DNA from: Thiobacillus sp. 65-29
GTDB taxonomy: Bacteria > Pseudomonadota > Gammaproteobacteria > Burkholderiales > Thiobacillaceae
Assembly (NCBI GenBank): GCA_001899775.1
Contig: MKWN01000033.1
Span: forward strand, 1-64,000
Direction of reading: 5' to 3'
Length of the DNA stretch: 64,000 nt
Under the pieces are notes generated by a model. It saw nothing but the letters and a program-made list of their open reading frames with translations, ran no database searches and was not told where the DNA came from. Position 1 is the stretch's first letter; each line of letters opens with the position of its first letter. The position numbers and the translations under genes were made by a program. Positions 61,509 to 64,000 of the stretch are shown in pieces.

Positions 61509-61833
61509 CGGTATCTCTCCTAGAACAATCGATATGCCCGCTCAGCTCGGGGCTCAACGGTATGCCTGCATGCTATGCGCGCCCCGCCCTCGCGACTATC
61601 ATTCTCATGGGTTAGACTCCCCACCCATCGAGGGGGGGTGCCACCTACCCGAATGGCGTAGTCGGGGTGCCCCAACACGGGGGTGCCACGCCGGCTCGAA
61701 CGGTGCGACAGTACCGGCCGCACGTGAACCAGGTCGCCCACACAAGAATCTATCAGCCTATTAAAATATTGTTGATCATGCAAGCCCCCGGATCGGGTAG
61801 GGTTGAAACCCGCCGGCGCGCCCCAATAAGCTC
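61509..61833. promoter_or_regulatory. Divergent control region of dsrA and the Cas6-like gene cluster
   Basis: No gene is seen in these 325 bases. They hold three direct copies of GGGGTGCC (61635-61644, 61664-61673, 61680-61689; two continue as GGGGTGCCAC). An AT-rich island, TATTAAAATATTG (61755-61767), stands out in GC-rich surroundings. Both are candidates for regulator and polymerase contacts for the two divergent transcription units. No convincing -35/-10 pair with 17-base spacing was found. Confidence 0.5.
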
Positions 61834-62088
61834 ATGATTCCCCAACGCAAACCGGACTCCACGCTCATGCCCGACATCACGCCCATCGACGCCATGCGCC
61901 TGCCCTTTGGCGGCCAGGAAATCGAGTTCCAGCATCTGGAACACGAAGCCGGCGGTGTGCCGTTCCTGCGCATCCGCATCCGCGAGAACAAGCGCTTCAC
62001 CATTTTCGACGTCGATCCGGCGAGTGCGCGCCAGTGGGCCCGCCTGATGCAGGACTGGGCGGAACGCAATGCCGGGGACAGCGCATGA
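61834..62088 (+). CDS. Small protein of unknown function upstream of the Cas6-like gene
   Basis: 84 residues, soluble, not recognised. The middle reads MRLPFGGQEIEFQHLEHEAG and then VPFLRIRIRENKRFTIFDVD, suggesting a small beta-sheet domain, ending in a helix ARQWARLMQDWAERN. The ATG at 61834 or the Met at codon 12 could start it. The stop overlaps the next ATG (ATGA), so it is coupled to the Cas6-like protein and probably works with it. No cysteine and no membrane segment. Confidence 0.7.
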   Translation: MIPQRKPDSTLMPDITPIDAMRLPFGGQEIEFQHLEHEAGGVPFLRIRIRENKRFTIFDVDPASARQWARLMQDWAERNAGDSA

Positions 62089-62744
62089 GCTGGGACGCGT
62101 GGCCGGACAATCGGCCACAGGAATACACGCCGCGCATGGTCGACCTGCAATTCGACCTCGCCGGCTCGACCATTCCCGCCGACAGCGCACAGCTACTTCT
62201 GGACGCGCTGCGCCCGCTGCTGCCGTGGCTTGGCGAAGACCCCGGGACCGGCATCCAGCACCTCAAGGGCGCCGAATCGACCCGTGGCGATACCGTGCTG
62301 CATATCAACCGCCGCGCCAAGCTGTTCCTGCGCGTGCCACGGGAGCGGGTCGACGCCATACAGGCGCTGGTTGGCCGGACGCTCGACCTGGCCGGGCACA
62401 CGCTGACCGTCGGCGCCTTCAAGACGCGCGCCTTCAGTCCTTTCGCCAACCTCTACGCGCATTTCGTTGACACCGGCAGCAGCACTGAAGAACAATTCGT
62501 GCAGGACATCATGCACGAACTGGTCGAGCGCTTCGAGCTGCGCTGCGGGTTCATCTGTGGCAGGCAGCAAACGCTGCACAGCGCCGCCGGCCCGCTCATC
62601 GGGCACAGCCTGATGCTGCACGACCTGCCGCCGCACAAGTCGCTGCAACTCCAGGACGAAGGCCTGGGGCGCAACCGGCTGCTCGGCTGCGGAATCTTCA
62701 TCCCGCACAAATCCATCGCGCCGGTTGCACCGGCGAATCTTTGA
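62085..62744 (+). CDS. Cas6/Cmx6-like RNA endonuclease homologue
   Basis: 219 residues. The layout follows the Cas6 subgroup of type I-MYXAN systems (Cmx6): an opening beta segment VDLQFDLAGSTIPADSAQLL, PWLGED, then RAKLFLRVPRERVD with a following GRTLDLAGHTLTVG, SPFANLYAHFVD, and a C-terminal glycine-rich loop GLGRNRLLGCGIFIPHK (193-209) typical of RNA-binding Cas6 RAMP folds. Cas6 proteins cut CRISPR precursor RNA at repeat hairpins. No CRISPR array and no other cas gene is in this window. It is coupled to a small unknown protein and followed by a cysteine-free DsrC, divergent from dsrA. Whether it still cleaves RNA cannot be told. Confidence 0.75.
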   Translation: MSWDAWPDNRPQEYTPRMVDLQFDLAGSTIPADSAQLLLDALRPLLPWLGEDPGTGIQHLKGAESTRGDTVLHINRRAKLFLRVPRERVDAIQALVGRTLDLAGHTLTVGAFKTRAFSPFANLYAHFVDTGSSTEEQFVQDIMHELVERFELRCGFICGRQQTLHSAAGPLIGHSLMLHDLPPHKSLQLQDEGLGRNRLLGCGIFIPHKSIAPVAPANL

Positions 62745-62768
62745 TCCAACCACCCGAAAGGAGTAATC

Positions 62769-63101
62769 ATGTCTTATGTTGTAAACGGCACCGAATTCGA
62801 AACCGACGAGGACGGCTTCCTGGTCGAAGCCAACTTCAATGACGACATCGTCCCGGTGATCGCCGAATCCGAAGGCCTGAAGCTGAACGACGACCACTGG
62901 ACCGTGGTTCGTTTCATGCGCGAGCGCTACCAGGAAGACGGCCAGACCCCGAACTTCCGCAACATGGTCGCCCTGCTCGAGGAACAGGACGACAGCATCG
63001 ACTGGAAGAAGAAGCTGTACGAGCTCTTCCCGCAGCAGCCCAACCGCCAGGCCGCCAAGGTCGCCGGCCTGCCCAAGCCGTTCGGCAAGGGCGGCTACTG
63101 A
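62769..63101 (+). CDS. DsrC/TusE-family paralogue lacking cysteines
   Basis: 110 residues with the DsrC fold: the N-terminal YVVNGTEFETDEDGFLVEA, the core DDHWTVVRFMRERYQEDGQT and the C-terminal RQAAKVAGLPKPFGKGGY. Both sulfur-carrying cysteines are gone (Ala96 and a glycine take their places) and the protein has no cysteine at all. It therefore cannot carry sulfur. Cysteine-free members of this family have been proposed as regulatory sulfur-related proteins. AGGAG precedes the ATG by 6 bases. It follows the Cas6-like gene by 24 bases. Confidence 0.92.
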   Translation: MSYVVNGTEFETDEDGFLVEANFNDDIVPVIAESEGLKLNDDHWTVVRFMRERYQEDGQTPNFRNMVALLEEQDDSIDWKKKLYELFPQQPNRQAAKVAGLPKPFGKGGY

Positions 63102-63208
63102 TCAGGGATCAGGGATCAGGAATCAGGAATCAGGCGGCCAATCCTGCTATCTGATACCTGACATCTGATATCTGATACCTGATACCTGATACCTGACAAC
63201 CGATACGC
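63101..63208 (+). repeat. Heptad-repeat hairpin after the DsrC paralogue
   Basis: Five left-hand units of the form TCAGGGA/TCAGGAA (from 63104) are followed by a short spacer. Then come about eight right-hand units TACCTGA, TATCTGA or CATCTGA (to about 63203). The two halves are complementary, so they form a long stem. The unit length, seven bases, and the two-armed design match the repeat at 33607-33775 though the unit sequence differs. It probably ends or protects the message of the upstream gene. Confidence 0.85.
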
Positions 63209-63211
63209 TCC

Positions 63212-64000
63212 ATGTTTTCGACCACGCTCGTCAGCACTGCCGATCTTGCCGCCCATCTGGACGACCCGAACTGGGTCGTGCTGGACTGCCGCTTCACGCT
63301 GACCGACACGGAAGCGGGTCGCGCGGCGTATCACAAGGCGCACATCCCGGGTGCGCGCTACGTGCATCTGGACGAGGATCTGTCGGCGCCGGTCGGGGAG
63401 AAGACGGGGCGCCACCCCATGCCCGATCCGCACGTGCTGACCGAGAAGCTGTGTGCCTGGGGCGTGGGGGTGAACAAGCAGGTGGTGGTGTACGACGACA
63501 GCTTCGGTTCGATGGCGGTGCGCCTGTGGTGGCTGCTGCGCTGGCTCGGTCACCCGGCGGTGGCGCTGCTCGACGGCGGCTATCCGAAATGGACGCGCGA
63601 AAAGCGTCCGGTCGACGCCATCGTGCCGGCGCCGCACCGGGGTGCCTGCGCCTGCCTGCCCGAACCCACCCAGGTCGTCTCCGCGGACGACATCCTGCGC
63701 GCTTCGCAGACCGGCGAGCAGCTCATCCTCGACGCGCGCCCGGAACGGCGTTTCACCGGTGAGTTCGAGCCGCTCGATCCGGTCGCCGGGCACGTCCCCG
63801 GCGCGATCAACTATCCGTTCGACGAGAACCTCGACGTCGACGGTACTTTCCTGCCGCCCGAGGCCCTGCGCGAGAACTACCAGGCGCTGCTGAAGGGCAG
63901 GCCCGCGTGGCAGGTGCTGCACATGTGCGGCTCGGGCGTTACCGCGTGCCACAATGTCCTGGCGATGGAAGTCGCCGGCCTGTCCGGCTCGCGTCTGTAT
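63212..64000 (+). CDS. sseA: 3-mercaptopyruvate sulfurtransferase / rhodanese (cut by window end)
   Basis: The first 263 residues are present; the stop lies beyond 64000. Two rhodanese domains: the first with VVLDCRFTLTD and HIPGARYVHLDEDL, VYDDSFGSMAVRLWWLLRWLG and LLDGGYPKW; the second with LILDARPERRFTGE, GHVPGAINYPF and the active-site loop CGSGVTAC. The CGSGVTA loop is typical of SseA-type 3-mercaptopyruvate or thiosulfate sulfurtransferases. It could feed persulfide sulfur towards the Dsr relay. Start ATG 63212 follows the heptad repeat, and no clear ribosome site is seen. Confidence 0.92.
   Translation, partial: MFSTTLVSTADLAAHLDDPNWVVLDCRFTLTDTEAGRAAYHKAHIPGARYVHLDEDLSAPVGEKTGRHPMPDPHVLTEKLCAWGVGVNKQVVVYDDSFGSMAVRLWWLLRWLGHPAVALLDGGYPKWTREKRPVDAIVPAPHRGACACLPEPTQVVSADDILRASQTGEQLILDARPERRFTGEFEPLDPVAGHVPGAINYPFDENLDVDGTFLPPEALRENYQALLKGRPAWQVLHMCGSGVTACHNVLAMEVAGLSGSRLY

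Noticed and set aside
62769-63101. Functional second DsrC or TusE sulfur carrier
   Set aside because: There is no cysteine in the protein, so sulfur transfer is impossible.
63101-63208. CRISPR array serving the Cas6-like protein at the TCAGG/TACCTGA repeats
   Set aside because: The repeat period is 7 bases and there are no spacers. It is a heptad hairpin, although it lies suggestively close to the Cas6-like gene.

Overview
The window is GC-rich bacterial chromosome from a chemolithoautotrophic, sulfur-oxidising betaproteobacterium of the Thiobacillus type. The case rests on a complete reverse-type dissimilatory sulfite reductase locus (dsrABEFHCMKLJOPNR, all on the minus strand, 48817-61508) together with a phosphoribulokinase of the Calvin cycle (15886-16773). 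The housekeeping order rng-maf-rlmH-rsfS-nadD-proA-holA-lptE-leuS and the dusB-fis-purH-purD block are also typical of Betaproteobacteria. The species is inferred only from gene content. No rRNA, tRNA, CRISPR array or intact insertion sequence was seen.

Layout. 1-3000: accessory edge with a zinc-ribbon membrane protein, a HEPN/nucleotidyltransferase (toxin-antitoxin-like) pair with its own palindromic operator, and a diverged second copy of the 3' end of the neighbouring rRNA methyltransferase gene. 2973-7722: RNA methyltransferase, hemJ, a TlpA-like thioredoxin, slyX, an AlkA-type glycosylase and RNase G, separated by long hairpin repeats. 7807-15639: a mostly overlapping minus-strand operon from leuS down to maf. 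15886-21664: prkB with a clear promoter and terminator, then a three-gene signalling operon (CHASE3 histidine kinase, response regulator, REC-PAS-GGDEF-EAL protein). 21729-30612: MoaD-like protein, uvrD, two envelope proteins, a LOG-family hydrolase, polA, an OmpA protein with calcium-binding TSP3 repeats, and mscL. 30742-41749: dusB-fis-purH-purD-tsaC-hemF, a large bifunctional penicillin-binding protein, and a NarX/NarL-like pair whose kinase has a four-cysteine GAF domain. 41912-48814: a dihydroorotate-dehydrogenase-like protein, pyruvate:ferredoxin oxidoreductase, a kinase-like protein and siroheme synthase. 48817-61508: the dsr operon. 61834-64000 (plus strand): a divergent group made of a small unknown protein, a Cas6/Cmx6-like RNA endonuclease homologue, a DsrC paralogue with no cysteine, and a 3-mercaptopyruvate sulfurtransferase cut by the window end.

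How it works together. Known biology of the Dsr pathway is that DsrEFH passes persulfide sulfur to the two C-terminal cysteines of DsrC, DsrAB oxidises the sulfur to sulfite, DsrL links the process to NAD(P), and the membrane complex DsrMKJOP exchanges electrons with the quinone pool. CysG and DsrN supply siroheme and its amide for DsrAB. Energy from sulfur oxidation supports CO2 fixation, which needs PrkB.

The most unusual part is the divergent cluster at 61834-63101. A Cas6-family protein with no CRISPR array or other cas gene in view is translationally coupled to a small unknown protein and followed by a cysteine-free DsrC. I see no described function for this combination; a regulatory or RNA-processing role for the dsr locus is a hypothesis. 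Other points worth a look are long hairpins built from 7-base repeats, palindromic repeats that have entered the reading frames of leuS and nifJ, and two divergent gene pairs whose start codons share one CATG.
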